From Sphingomonas glacialis (GTDB lineage: Bacteria > Pseudomonadota > Alphaproteobacteria > Sphingomonadales > Sphingomonadaceae): 64,000 bases of DNA. A model generated the notes under the pieces. It did not search any database, was not told the origin of the DNA, and was given only the letters and a program-made list of their open reading frames with translations. Below are positions 44,089 to 52,937 of this stretch, in pieces (position 1 is the stretch's first letter; each line of letters begins with the position of its first letter). Made by a program: the position numbers and the translations under genes. Location: positions 248,001-312,000 of the forward strand of contig NZ_BNAQ01000004.1 of NCBI RefSeq assembly GCF_014653575.1, read 5' to 3'.

Positions 44089-44612
44089 GCGATGTCGCGC
44101 CAGCGCCGGCCCCTGCGCCGATCATCGTCACCGCGCTGTTCGGTGCGGGTGATGCTGCCTGGTTCGATGAGCTGCGCGTCCGGCACTTTCCGCCCGAGCG
44201 CAACCAGCTCAAGGCGCACCTGACGATGTTTCATCACCTCGCGCCGAGCCTCGAGCGCGAGCTCAAGCAGCGGCTCGCGGCGGAGACCAGCCGCGTGCGT
44301 GCGCCCGAGGCGCGGATCGCGGGGCTTATGTCGCTCGGTCGCGGTGTCGCGTTCCGCATCGAATCGCCTGCGCTGGAGGATATCCGCGATCGGCTCGCCG
44401 ATGCCTTTTCCGCGGTGCTGACGCCGCAGGACCGCGCGGGCTGGCGGCCGCATGTCACGGTGCAGAACAAGGTCGAGCCCGCCGTCGCCAAGGCGCTGCA
44501 GGCCGAGCTTGCGCGCGATTTCCAGCCCCGCACCGTCCGCCTCGCCGGGCTGGCGAGCTGGTGGTATCGCGGCGGCCCGTGGGAGCCGCTTTCGCGCCAT
44601 ATGTTCGCTTGA
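44085..44612 (+). CDS. 2'-5' RNA ligase / cyclic phosphodiesterase family protein
   Basis: A 175-residue 2H phosphoesterase-like protein. Two HxT motifs, HLTMFHHL near 46 and HVTVQNKV near 126, form the active site that handles 2'-5' or 2',3'-cyclic phosphates of RNA. TTG start at 44085 overlaps the kup stop (TTGA), giving an Ala/Pro-rich leader; a later start is possible. Overlap suggests co-transcription with kup, though a shared role is not obvious. Confidence 0.85.
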   Translation: MSDVAPAPAPAPIIVTALFGAGDAAWFDELRVRHFPPERNQLKAHLTMFHHLAPSLERELKQRLAAETSRVRAPEARIAGLMSLGRGVAFRIESPALEDIRDRLADAFSAVLTPQDRAGWRPHVTVQNKVEPAVAKALQAELARDFQPRTVRLAGLASWWYRGGPWEPLSRHMFA

Positions 44613-44635
44613 GACGAAACCGGCGTAAAGGTGGG

Positions 44636-44664
44636 TTGACCGCCCGGATGCGCCTACTTATAGC
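44636..44664 (+). promoter_or_regulatory. sigma-70-like promoter of tRNA-Met
   Basis: TTGACC at 44636-44641 and TATAGC at 44659-44664, 17 bases apart, upstream of tRNA-Met by about 45 bases. A good consensus match in an otherwise GC-rich spacer. Confidence 0.7.
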
Positions 44665-44709
44665 CCGCGCCTCGCACACAGCGGCACGCTCCGGTTTAGC
44701 CGGGGCCAC

Positions 44710-44786
44710 GGCGAAGTAGCTCAGTTGGTTAGAGCACGGGAATCATAATCCTGGGGTCGGGGGTTCAAGTCCCTCCTTCGCTACCA
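44710..44786 (+). tRNA. tRNA-Met (anticodon CAT)
   Basis: A 77-base cloverleaf with encoded CCA. Acceptor arms GGCGAAG and CTTCGCT (first pair G:U), anticodon loop ATCATAA, T arm GGGGGTTCAAGTCCCTC. The sequence looks like the alphaproteobacterial elongator tRNA-Met; a lysidine-modified tRNA-Ile with the same anticodon cannot be fully excluded. Confidence 0.95.
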
Positions 44787-44874
44787 TCCCTTTTAGAACC
44801 CGGCCTCGGGTCACCGCTCTCGCCAGCCGCGGGCAATGCCCGGCCCGCCCGCACAGGCAAACCGGGCGCGGGCG

Positions 44875-45915
44875 TCAGCGCATCTTCTCGAGCAGCGTGC
44901 GGCGATATTCGCCCTGACGTTCGAACATCCAGCCGGGATATTCCGCAGGCAAAGCGCTCGTCTCGCCGAGCTTGGCGAGATCGTCGGACGACAGTTCGAC
45001 CTTGGTCGCGGCAAGATTGTCGGTCAGCTGGTCGGGCCGCTTGGCGCCGACGATCACGCTCGACACCGCCTTCTGGTGGAGCAGCCACGCGAGCGCGATC
45101 TGCGCGACCGAGACACCGTGCGCCTCGGCGATCGGGCGCATCACGTCGATGATGGCATAACCGCGATCCTTGTCGATCGGCGGGAAGTCGAAGGTCGCGC
45201 GGCGGCCATCGGTCTTGCTCTCGTCGGCGCGGTCATATTTGCCCGACAGGAAGCCCCCAGCGAGCGGGCTCCACACCATCAGCCCGACTTCCTCCGAGAG
45301 GAGCGCGGGCACGATCTCGCGCTCGAGGTCGCGGCTGGCGATGGTGTAATAGGCCTGAAGCGAGGCGAAGCGGTGCAGCCCGAGCCGCGCCGATTCGCCG
45401 AGCGCCTTGACGATCTGCCACGCCGCCCAATTCGAGATGCCGATATAGCGGACATGGCCATGCTGGACGAGCGTATCGAGCGCGCGCAGCGTCTCCTCGA
45501 TCGGCGTGGCGGGGTCGAAGCCGTGAATCTGGTAAAGATCGATATGGTCGAGTTGGAGCCGCTTAAGGCTCGCCTTGCACGCGTCGATCAAATGGTAGCG
45601 CGATGCGCCGCGCGCATTCGGGCCAGCGCCCATCTCGCCGAACGCCTTGGTCGCGACGACGATCTCTTCGCGCTTGAGGCCGAGGTTGCGGATCGCCTGG
45701 CCGGTGATCTCTTCCGAGCGGCCGTTCGAATAGACGTTGGCGGTGTCGATGAAATTGATCCCGCCATCGATCGCGACGCGGACGAGCGCATCGGCTTCGT
45801 CCTGGCCGAGCTGGCCGATCTTGCCCCACATGTCGTCGCCGCCGCCGAAGGTCATCGTGCCCAGGCACAGTTCCGAGACGAACAGGCCGGTGCGGCCAAG
45901 CTTATTGTAGCGCAT
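44875..45915 (-). CDS. aldo/keto reductase
   Basis: A 346-residue NADPH-dependent oxidoreductase of the AKR superfamily (AKR11/12-like). Conserved elements: GLFVSELCLGTMTFGGG, catalytic D58/Y63-type residues in INFIDTANVYSNGRSEE, K in VVATKAFGEM, IDLYQIHGFDP, and the cofactor segment SVIVGAKRPDQL. Substrate unknown. It is convergent with the tRNA-Met side and unlinked to other genes. Confidence 0.92.
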   Translation of the reverse strand: MRYNKLGRTGLFVSELCLGTMTFGGGDDMWGKIGQLGQDEADALVRVAIDGGINFIDTANVYSNGRSEEITGQAIRNLGLKREEIVVATKAFGEMGAGPNARGASRYHLIDACKASLKRLQLDHIDLYQIHGFDPATPIEETLRALDTLVQHGHVRYIGISNWAAWQIVKALGESARLGLHRFASLQAYYTIASRDLEREIVPALLSEEVGLMVWSPLAGGFLSGKYDRADESKTDGRRATFDFPPIDKDRGYAIIDVMRPIAEAHGVSVAQIALAWLLHQKAVSSVIVGAKRPDQLTDNLAATKVELSSDDLAKLGETSALPAEYPGWMFERQGEYRRTLLEKMR

Positions 45916-46028
45916 GGAGATTCCTTCCGAAGCCGCCCGCGGAGCGTGGGGCAGGCGGTCCTCGCATTAAAGCATGACGCGCCGAATGGCTCCAGTCGCC
46001 GGGTTGCCGGCGTCAGGTGGTACGCGGC

Positions 46029-46478
46029 CTAATCGCGCAAATCTGGAAACAGCGCCTCGATCTCTGCCTGCAAGTCGCTCGACCCCGCACGCAGCCCGAA
46101 CTCGTCCAGCAGCGCGCGGACCAGGCGGATGCGAACGGGGCCGAGCCCCGGCATCGTCTCGAGCCCGGGCTGGTCGCGATCGGCGATTCGATCGGCGAGA
46201 TCGCCGAGCGTGCGGTATCCGGCGCGGGTCAGGATCCCGCGCAGCCCCGCGGGCAAGGCGGACCGGCCGACCGGAAAGTCGCGCGCGGTCGCGCCCGGCA
46301 TTGTCCGATGCAAGCGCGTCTGCCCGGCCTTCTCGCGCTTGAGCGTGCGGCGGATGTGGCCGAGCTGGCTCGTCGTTAGCGCCAGCCGACGCCCGATCAC
46401 GCGATACGGCACGCCTTCGGCGCGGAGCGCACGCGCCGCGGCCAGATTGGCGCTGACCTGTTCGAGTTGGCTGAGCAT
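46029..46478 (-). CDS. putative DNA-binding protein with HTH-like and helix-hairpin-helix segments
   Basis: A 149-residue protein from ATG 46478; the frame is open back to 46649. The N-terminal half has ALRAEGVPYRVIGRRLALTT followed by SQLGHIRRTLKREK, a helix-turn-helix-like pattern. The C-terminal half, LRGILTRAGYRTLGDLADRI and then LETMPGLGPVRIRLVRALLDEFGL, resembles the helix-hairpin-helix of the RNA polymerase alpha C-terminal domain. The combination suggests a small regulator; it is divergent from the VOC gene at 46664. No family assignment. Confidence 0.7.
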   Translation of the reverse strand: MLSQLEQVSANLAAARALRAEGVPYRVIGRRLALTTSQLGHIRRTLKREKAGQTRLHRTMPGATARDFPVGRSALPAGLRGILTRAGYRTLGDLADRIADRDQPGLETMPGLGPVRIRLVRALLDEFGLRAGSSDLQAEIEALFPDLRD

Positions 46479-46663
46479 AAGCGAGCGGCGTTCCTGCGGT
46501 AGCAGTGGAGATAGGGCGTGGGCGGGCGTTCCGACAAGCGGCGTATCGTTTGCGTCCAGGCGCGCGGGCAGCGCGTGCACAGGTGTCTTTCGTGTCCGCG
46601 GCAAATGCGCTAGCCGCGACGCACTGCCGCTGCACGGTGCGCGGCGCAATCACGGAGCACGCT

Positions 46664-47044
46664 ATGTTCAGCCACGTCATGGTCGGATCAAACGATCTCG
46701 AGGCCTCGCGCGCATTTTATGATGCGACGCTCGGTGCGCTCGGCGCCAAGCCCGCAGTCGAAAACAGCGGTCGGCTCGTCTATATGCACGCAGGCGGGCT
46801 GTTCATCGTCACCAAGCCGATCGACGGTGCGGAAGCCTGCCACGCCAATGGCGGGACGATCGGCTTTGCCGGTGCGTCACCCGAGCAGGTCGATGCGTGG
46901 CACGCTGCCGGTGTCGCGGCAGGTGGCACGCCGATCGAGAACGATCCTGGCGTGCGCGAAGGCGGTTTCGGCAAGCTCTATCTGGCTTATCTGCGCGATC
47001 CTGCCGGGAACAAGTTGTGCAGCATGTATCGCATCCCTGCCTGA
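46664..47044 (+). CDS. VOC-superfamily (glyoxalase-like) protein
   Basis: A 126-residue vicinal oxygen chelate fold protein. MFSHVMVGSNDLEASRAFYDATLGALG is the typical first module, with metal-type H4, and YLRDPAGNKLCSMYRI the last, though the usual terminal Glu is replaced here. Members include glyoxalase I, dioxygenases and resistance proteins; the substrate is unknown. ATG at 46664; the upstream extension is not family-like. Confidence 0.88.
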   Translation: MFSHVMVGSNDLEASRAFYDATLGALGAKPAVENSGRLVYMHAGGLFIVTKPIDGAEACHANGGTIGFAGASPEQVDAWHAAGVAAGGTPIENDPGVREGGFGKLYLAYLRDPAGNKLCSMYRIPA

Positions 47045-47132
47045 TCTCGCACGGCGCGGTCTTGCGCGCTGTCTACGACCTCCCATCTCATTGGCCGGCC
47101 CGCTGCTCCCCTAGAGGCAGCGGGCCGACAGG

Positions 47133-48110
47133 ATGAAAGCCATCATGACCACTCACCACACCCGCATGTTGATCCTTGGTTCGGGGCCCGCCGGCCTCTC
47201 CGCCGCCATTTATGGCGCACGCGCGGGGATGAAGCCGATCCTCGTCCAGGGCATCCAGCCCGGCGGGCAGCTGATGACGACGACCGATGTCGAGAATTAT
47301 CCCGGCTTTGCCGACGTCATCCAGGGGCCGTGGCTGATGGAGCAGATGCAGAAGCAGGCCGAGCATGTCGGCACGACGCTGATGTACGACACGATTGTCG
47401 CGGTCGATTTGTCGCAGCGCCCGTTCCGGCTGACCGGCGACAGCGGCGACGTCTATGAAGGCGAGGTGTTGATCATCGCGACCGGCGCGCAGGCCAAGTG
47501 GCTTGGGCTCGACAGCGAGGAAGCGTTGAAGGGCAAGGGCGTCAGCGCTTGCGCGACGTGCGACGGCTTCTTCTATCGCGGCAAGAAGGTCGCAGTGATC
47601 GGCGGCGGCAACACTGCGGTCGAGGAAGCGCTCTACCTCACCAACCACTCGCCCGACGTGACGCTGATCCACCGCCGCAGTTCGCTCCGCGCCGAGCGCA
47701 TCCTCCAGGAGCGGCTGTTCGCGCACAAGGGCGTGACCGTCTTGTGGAACAAGGAAGTCGACCAGTTCGTCGATGGCGGCGGCAACGCCGGGCTGGTCGC
47801 GATCGATCTGGTCGACACCGTGACCGGCGAGAAGTCGCGGCTCGAGACCGAGGGCGGCTTCGTCGCGATCGGGCATCATCCCGCGACCGAACTGTTCCGC
47901 GGGCATCTGAAGCTCGACGAGGACCATTATCTGTGGGTCGAGACGGGTTCGACGCGGACCAGCGTGCCGGGCGTGTTCGCGTGCGGCGACGTGATGGACA
48001 AGATCTACCGCCAGGCGGTGACCGCGGCGGGAACGGGCTGCATGGCGGCGCTCGATGCCGAGAAGTTCCTGGCCGAGGCCGAGTTCGAGCTGGCCGAGGC
48101 GGCGGAGTAA
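47133..48110 (+). CDS. trxB: thioredoxin reductase (NADPH)
   Basis: Reduces thioredoxin with NADPH through FAD. A 325-residue protein (321 if ATG 47145 is used). FAD fold LILGSGPAGLSAAIYGARAG near 13, redox-active CATC at 140-143, NADPH fold VAVIGGGNTAVEEAL near 152, and C-terminal GVFACGDVMDKIYRQAVTAAG. Followed by a palindromic repeat before the convergent XrtA-locus gene. Confidence 0.97.
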   Translation: MKAIMTTHHTRMLILGSGPAGLSAAIYGARAGMKPILVQGIQPGGQLMTTTDVENYPGFADVIQGPWLMEQMQKQAEHVGTTLMYDTIVAVDLSQRPFRLTGDSGDVYEGEVLIIATGAQAKWLGLDSEEALKGKGVSACATCDGFFYRGKKVAVIGGGNTAVEEALYLTNHSPDVTLIHRRSSLRAERILQERLFAHKGVTVLWNKEVDQFVDGGGNAGLVAIDLVDTVTGEKSRLETEGGFVAIGHHPATELFRGHLKLDEDHYLWVETGSTRTSVPGVFACGDVMDKIYRQAVTAAGTGCMAALDAEKFLAEAEFELAEAAE

Positions 48111-48124
48111 GAGCCTCATTCTTC

Positions 48125-48218
48125 GTCACCCCGGCCTCGTGCCGGGGTCCACCGCGCCATAGAGTCTGCATGGGCAGGTTATGCATCCCGGTGGAACCCG
48201 GGACAGGCCCGGGGTGAC
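48125..48218. repeat. dispersed palindromic repeat between trxB and the XrtA locus
   Basis: A 94-base element from GTCACCCCGGCC to GGCCCGGGGTGAC, with inner arms GGGGTCCACC and GGTGGAACCC. It belongs to the same GTCAYCCC/GGGRTGAC style as the elements at 7635 and 17538. It fills the gap between convergent genes and may act as a terminator in both directions. Confidence 0.85.
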
Positions 48219-48242
48219 GGTTTAGGGGGCGTCGATCAAACT

Positions 48243-49010
48243 CTAGACGCGCGTTACCGCGCTGAATATCTGCGGCTCCAGCCATGCCGCATCGCTCGAA
48301 TGCGCGAAGCTGTGGCTGTCGGTGTCGCACAGCGCGACGGGCCCGTCCCATCCGTCGCGAAACGCGATCGCGGTGGTGTCGCGCGCCGCGAGCAGGATCG
48401 TCGTGTCGATCCGGCTCGCCGCCAATGCCGCGCGCAGTCGCGCCGCCAGGCTCTCGGCGGCTTCAGGTTTGCTCTGCGCAACCTTGGCCAACCCACCGGC
48501 CAGCTTGGACAAATTGACCCCGCCGCGCGCGAGCCGCAGCCATTCGCGCGGGTCTTTCAGCTTCTCGGCATAGCGCGCGCGGATTGCGGCGGCGGGGGGT
48601 AGCGCGTCGGTTTCCTCGATCACCCAGGGGTTGGCGAGGATCAGCCGGTCGATCCCGGCGGTCGCGCCGAACAGCGCAAGCGCCGTCGCCGCATCGCAAT
48701 TGCCGAAACCGACGAGCCGTTCGATCCCCGCCTCGGCGCTGAAGGTCGCCGCAGCGCACCCGATATCGGGGCCCGAGGTCAGAAACCCGCCGTTCGTCCC
48801 CGTCGAATCGCCGATCCCGCGCCGGTCGAAGCGCAGCACCGGGATCCCCCGCGCCGCAAGGCGCTCGGCCAGCAGCGCCATCCCGCGGTGCGCGCCGATA
48901 CGGATCTCGTTGCCGCCCGAGACGATCAGCAGCCCGGTCTTGCCCGGCGCTTCATCCAGCGTGCCGAACAGCGTGTCGCCCGTGCAGGCGAAGCGGATCA
49001 GCCTCCGCAT
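48243..49010 (-). CDS. exosortase A system-associated hydrolase 1
   Basis: A 255-residue alpha/beta-hydrolase-like protein of the XrtA locus. It starts MRRLIRFACTGDTLFGTLDEAPG, has LLIVSGGNEIRIGAHRGM, PVLRFDRRGIGDSTGTNGGF and GFGNCDAATALALFG, where the usual nucleophile serine of the elbow is Cys-Asp in this family, so catalysis is uncertain. Start at 49010 overlaps the end of hydrolase 2 by 13 bases. Role in exopolysaccharide or PEP-CTERM processing is inferred from conserved context. Confidence 0.88.
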   Translation of the reverse strand: MRRLIRFACTGDTLFGTLDEAPGKTGLLIVSGGNEIRIGAHRGMALLAERLAARGIPVLRFDRRGIGDSTGTNGGFLTSGPDIGCAAATFSAEAGIERLVGFGNCDAATALALFGATAGIDRLILANPWVIEETDALPPAAAIRARYAEKLKDPREWLRLARGGVNLSKLAGGLAKVAQSKPEAAESLAARLRAALAASRIDTTILLAARDTTAIAFRDGWDGPVALCDTDSHSFAHSSDAAWLEPQIFSAVTRV

Positions 49011-49672
49011 GTGGTAATCCAGTCGGCAATATCGTCGGCGAGCAACGTCGCGAGCGCAGGGTCCGAATCCGGCTCGGCGCGTCGCCACAGCGGTGCGCCG
49101 GGGACACGCCGATCGGCCGGCATCGGATCGGTTGCGAGCCGGACAGTCCGGACGAATCCCCCATCCGCGGCAGTCCACGGGATACGCCGCGAGAGATCGG
49201 TCAGCAGACCCGGCGCGATGCGGTTGCCCGCAATCTCGATCGGCGCGTCGGTATCGAGATACCACCGATCGCCCAGTACCGTTCCCGCCCGCGCGGCGGC
49301 TTGCTTGATCCGCTTGAGGCCGCGCAGCACGCTCGCGCCGTCCTGCGGCGCAAGCTGCCAGCGACCGTCCAATGCGGCCGTCGTGTCGAGCAGCGCGCCG
49401 CTGCGGATCGACACGCCGTAACACCGGCGACCGTCGGCGCGCTCAAGCTTGATCGCGTCGGCGATGCCATCGCTGAAATCGCCGATGCCGCACTGCTCGA
49501 GCGGAACGAGGCTTTCGCCCTGGCCCGGCACGTCGGGGAGCAAGCTGCCCACACCGCGGCGTGCAAGGGCGCGGCAGATCGCCACCGCAAGCGCGCGGAC
49601 GCGATTGGCTTCCTCGAACAGCGGTAGGGTGACGACGGCGACCGGCCCGCTCGCCGGCCCGAAACGCAGCAT
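48998..49672 (-). CDS. exosortase A system-associated hydrolase 2
   Basis: A 224-residue protein from ATG 49672, MLRFGPASGPVAVVTLPLFEEANRVRALAVAICRALA. PDVPGQGESL near 50 resembles the alpha/beta-hydrolase oxyanion region. Typical for the ortholog-2 hydrolase of XrtA loci, somewhat short. It lies between an acyl carrier protein gene and hydrolase 1, all on the minus strand, presumably one operon. Substrate unknown. Confidence 0.82.
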   Translation of the reverse strand: MLRFGPASGPVAVVTLPLFEEANRVRALAVAICRALARRGVGSLLPDVPGQGESLVPLEQCGIGDFSDGIADAIKLERADGRRCYGVSIRSGALLDTTAALDGRWQLAPQDGASVLRGLKRIKQAAARAGTVLGDRWYLDTDAPIEIAGNRIAPGLLTDLSRRIPWTAADGGFVRTVRLATDPMPADRRVPGAPLWRRAEPDSDPALATLLADDIADWITTCGG

Positions 49673-49721
49673 GGCCTCGCGGCCGCGGCGCGTCTCATAC
49701 GAGTCGATCAAGCGGGTAGCG

Positions 49722-49994
49722 TCATCGCGGCGCCTTGGCCGCGGCGAAGCGGACGAGGCTACCATAGGTCTCGAGCATTTCGCCATCGACCTCGTCATCC
49801 TCGATCAGGATGCCGAGCCGCTCCTCGATCTCGGTCAGCAAGCCAGCGACTGCCATCGAATCGAGTTCGGGCATTGCGCCGAACAGCGGGGTCTCTGCGC
49901 GCAACTCGGCCGCGCGCGCCTCGCTCAGCCCCAGCACGTCGCGCAACGTTGCGCGGACGGTCGAATCGATCTGGTCGTAATCATCTGGAAGCAC
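49722..49994 (-). CDS. acyl carrier protein of the XrtA locus
   Basis: A 90-residue acyl carrier protein. The phosphopantetheine attachment serine is S46 in ELDSMAVAGLL, where the common DSL is DSM. Helices II and III follow (EIEERLGILIEDDEVDGEM). It is the first gene of the minus-strand arm of the XrtA locus and divergent from the acyl-CoA ligase at 50111, which may load it; that link is inference. Confidence 0.92.
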   Translation of the reverse strand: MLPDDYDQIDSTVRATLRDVLGLSEARAAELRAETPLFGAMPELDSMAVAGLLTEIEERLGILIEDDEVDGEMLETYGSLVRFAAAKAPR

Positions 49995-50110
49995 AAGGAG
50001 CCCCGGTTCTAGCCGTTATGTTGCACCGCGATAGAGACTGGGCCGGGCAATGCCAAGAGCCGCCCCCGCGCGAGCCCTTCACAGCCAAGCCGCGTTCGCT
50101 ATCAGGGGGC

Positions 50111-51610
50111 ATGCTTGCGCTCGACCCAATCCCCCGGCCCATCGATACGCTGCCCGCGTTGGGGCGTGGCGATGCGGTGGCGATGATCGATCGCGCGGGG
50201 ACGCTCGACTTCGACGGGCTCGAGCGGATGACGGGCGAAGTGGCGGCGTGGCTGGCGGCGCAGGGCTATGCGCCGGGTGCGCGGGTCGCGAGCTGGCTGC
50301 CCAAGACACGGCTGGCGTGCGTATTGCCGATGGCGGCGCCACGCGCGGGCCTTGTGCATGTTCCGATCAATCCGATGCTCAAGCGTGCGCAGGTCGGCTA
50401 TATTCTGGCCGACAGCGGGGCGGCAGCGCTGCTGACGCAAGCGGGCCGACGCGATACGCTGGAAAGCGGTGACATCCCCGAGGACTGTGCAGCCTTGCTC
50501 GACGAGGACGTGCGCGGGGAGGACCGACTTCCGCCGTCGGGCGGTGATCCCGATACGCTTGCCGCGATCCTCTATACCTCGGGATCGACCGGGCGGCCGA
50601 AGGGGGTGATGCTGAGCCACGCCAATCTGTGGCTCGGCGCGATCAGCGTCGCGCACTATCTCGGGCTGACGCCCGACGACCGCGTGCTCGGCGTGCTGCC
50701 GCTGAGCTTCGATTATGGGCAGAACCAGCTCTTCTCGACCTGGGCGGCGGGCGCCAGTTACGCGCCGCTCGATTATCTGACGGCGCGCGATGTCGTGAAG
50801 GCGGTCGAACGCGTCGGCGCGACGACGCTCGCGGGCGTCCCACCGCTGTGGGTCCAGCTGCTCGAAGCCGAGTGGCCCGATGCCACGGCAAGCCTTTTGA
50901 AGCGCCTCACCAATTCGGGCGGAGCGTTGACCGCGCCGCTCGTCGCCGGGCTGCGGGCGCGGTTCGCGCAGGCCGATCTCTACCCGATGTACGGGCTCAC
51001 CGAGGCGTTCCGCTCGACCTATCTTGCCCCCGCGCTGGTCGCCGCGCATCCCGACTCGGTCGGCCGCGCGATCCCCTTTGCCGAGGTGATGATCGTCCGC
51101 CCCGACGGAACGCAAGCCGCGGCGGGCGAGCCGGGCGAGCTCGTCCATGCCGGGCCGCTGGTCGCGCAAGGGTATTGGCGCGATGCCGAGCGCACCGCGC
51201 AGCGTTTCCGTCCGGCACCGGCCTGGTCGATATCGGGCGGAATGGCGGTGTGGTCGGGCGATACGGCGGTGATCGACGACGAAGGCCTGTTGCGCTTCGT
51301 CGGGCGCGACGACGAGATGATCAAGAGTGCCGGCAACCGCATCAGCCCGACCGAGATCGAGGAAGCCGTTGTGGCGGGCGGCGAGACCGTCGAGGCGGTC
51401 GCGCTCGGCGTGCCCGATCCGCGGCTCGGCCAGGCGATCGTCGTGGTGGCGCGCGGCGACGGTGCGCGCGAGGCCGATCTGCGCGCGCGCTTGCGGCGCG
51501 ACCTACCGAGCTTTCAGCAGCCGACGCGCTACGAATGGCGCGCCGAGCTGCCGCGCAACGCCAACGGCAAGCTCGACCGGGCAGCGATCAAAGCGGAACT
51601 GACGTCATGA
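50111..51610 (+). CDS. acyl-CoA ligase (AMP-forming), exosortase A system-associated
   Basis: A 499-residue adenylate-forming enzyme. The P-loop AILYTSGSTGRPKGVML is near 155-171, LYPMYGLTEAFRSTY near 292, and C-terminal GRDDEMIKSAGNRISPTEIEE then PRNANGKLDRAAIK with the catalytic lysine. It activates a carboxylic acid, probably for transfer to the neighbouring acyl carrier protein. ATG at 50111 follows AGGGGG. Its stop overlaps the decarboxylase start (ATGA). Confidence 0.93.
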   Translation: MLALDPIPRPIDTLPALGRGDAVAMIDRAGTLDFDGLERMTGEVAAWLAAQGYAPGARVASWLPKTRLACVLPMAAPRAGLVHVPINPMLKRAQVGYILADSGAAALLTQAGRRDTLESGDIPEDCAALLDEDVRGEDRLPPSGGDPDTLAAILYTSGSTGRPKGVMLSHANLWLGAISVAHYLGLTPDDRVLGVLPLSFDYGQNQLFSTWAAGASYAPLDYLTARDVVKAVERVGATTLAGVPPLWVQLLEAEWPDATASLLKRLTNSGGALTAPLVAGLRARFAQADLYPMYGLTEAFRSTYLAPALVAAHPDSVGRAIPFAEVMIVRPDGTQAAAGEPGELVHAGPLVAQGYWRDAERTAQRFRPAPAWSISGGMAVWSGDTAVIDDEGLLRFVGRDDEMIKSAGNRISPTEIEEAVVAGGETVEAVALGVPDPRLGQAIVVVARGDGAREADLRARLRRDLPSFQQPTRYEWRAELPRNANGKLDRAAIKAELTS

Positions 51611-52833
51611 AACCGATGGGTACGATCCCTGCCGACTTTGCCGGTGCCCCGCTCACGATCGCCGGGCGCAGCGCCGCGGATTGGGTGGCGATGGCGGGCG
51701 ATACGCCGCTGTTCATCTATGACAGGGGAGCGGTCGAAGCGCGGATCGCTCGCTTCCGCGCGGCCTTTCCTGACATCGACTTGCATTATGCGATCAAGGC
51801 CAACCCGTTCGCGGCGCTGCTCGCGGCGATGGCGCCGTTGGTCGACGGGCTCGACATCGCTTCGGGCGGCGAACTGACGATGGCGCTCGCGGCGGGCAAG
51901 GCGCCGCAGACGATCAGCTTCGCAGGCCCGGGCAAGCGCGACGACGAGCTTACGGCTGCGATAAAGGCCGGGGTCACGATCAACCTCGAATCGAGCGGCG
52001 AGGCGACGCGCGCGCTTGGCATTGGCGACCGGCTTGGTATCACGCCGCGCCTCGCCATCCGGGTCAATCCCGAGATCGAGCTGCGCGGATCGGGGATGCG
52101 GATGGGGGGGCGTGCGTCGCCGTTCGGGATCGACGCCGATCGCGCCGCGGCGGTCGCCCGCGATGTGATCGCGAGCGGGGCGGACTGGCGCGGATTGCAT
52201 ATCTACGCGGGCTCGCAAGCGCTCGACGCGTGGGCGATCATCGACACGCAGGCGGCAACGATGGCGCTGGCCGGGCGGCTCGCCGAGGAAATCGGCGTGA
52301 TGCCGCCGCTCGTCAATCTCGGTGGAGGCTTCGGCATCCCGTATTTCCCGGGCGAAGCGCCGCTCGACATCGCCGCGATCGGCGCGGCGCTCGCGGAAGC
52401 ACTCGCCACCCGCAGCACGGCCTTGCGCGACACGCGCTTTGCGATCGAGCTCGGACGCTGGCTCGTCGGCGAGGCGGGCGTCTATCTGACGCGCGTCGTC
52501 GACCGGAAGGAGAGCCGCGGCGAGACCTTCCTCGTCGTCGATGGCGGGCTGCACCATCAGCTCGCGGCGACGGGCAATCTCGGCACGGTGGTCAAGCGCA
52601 ACTATCCGGTGAGCATCGCCACCGCCGCCGCCGGTGCGCCGACTGAGGTCGTCAGCGTCGTCGGGCCGCTGTGCACCCCGCTCGATCGGCTCGCCGATCG
52701 CGTCACGTTGCCCGTCGCCGCAGTCGGCGATCTGGTTGCGGTGTTCATGGCCGGCGCGTACGGGGTCTCGGCAAGCCCGACGGCGTTTCTGGGGCATCCG
52801 CTCCCGGCAGAAACGCTGGCCGAGCATTCCTAA
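51607..52833 (+). CDS. PLP-dependent decarboxylase, exosortase A system-associated
   Basis: A 408-residue fold-type III enzyme related to diaminopimelate/ornithine decarboxylases. PLP lysine K64 in LHYAIKANPF, the GGGFGIPYFPGE glycine loop near 240, and CTPLDRLAD with the active-site Cys near 357. Conserved in XrtA loci, next to an acyl-CoA ligase; the actual amino-acid substrate is unknown. It ends about 100 bases before the export gene. Confidence 0.93.
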   Translation: MKPMGTIPADFAGAPLTIAGRSAADWVAMAGDTPLFIYDRGAVEARIARFRAAFPDIDLHYAIKANPFAALLAAMAPLVDGLDIASGGELTMALAAGKAPQTISFAGPGKRDDELTAAIKAGVTINLESSGEATRALGIGDRLGITPRLAIRVNPEIELRGSGMRMGGRASPFGIDADRAAAVARDVIASGADWRGLHIYAGSQALDAWAIIDTQAATMALAGRLAEEIGVMPPLVNLGGGFGIPYFPGEAPLDIAAIGAALAEALATRSTALRDTRFAIELGRWLVGEAGVYLTRVVDRKESRGETFLVVDGGLHHQLAATGNLGTVVKRNYPVSIATAAAGAPTEVVSVVGPLCTPLDRLADRVTLPVAAVGDLVAVFMAGAYGVSASPTAFLGHPLPAETLAEHS

Positions 52834-52937
52834 CGGTATATTCACCCCTTCCGCACCATATCGTGTCGACAGCCGTAGCTTGCTCATCCGGGGCAGACGT
52901 GACTCGGGTCGGCAGCATCAAGCGGTGGGAGGTATGC

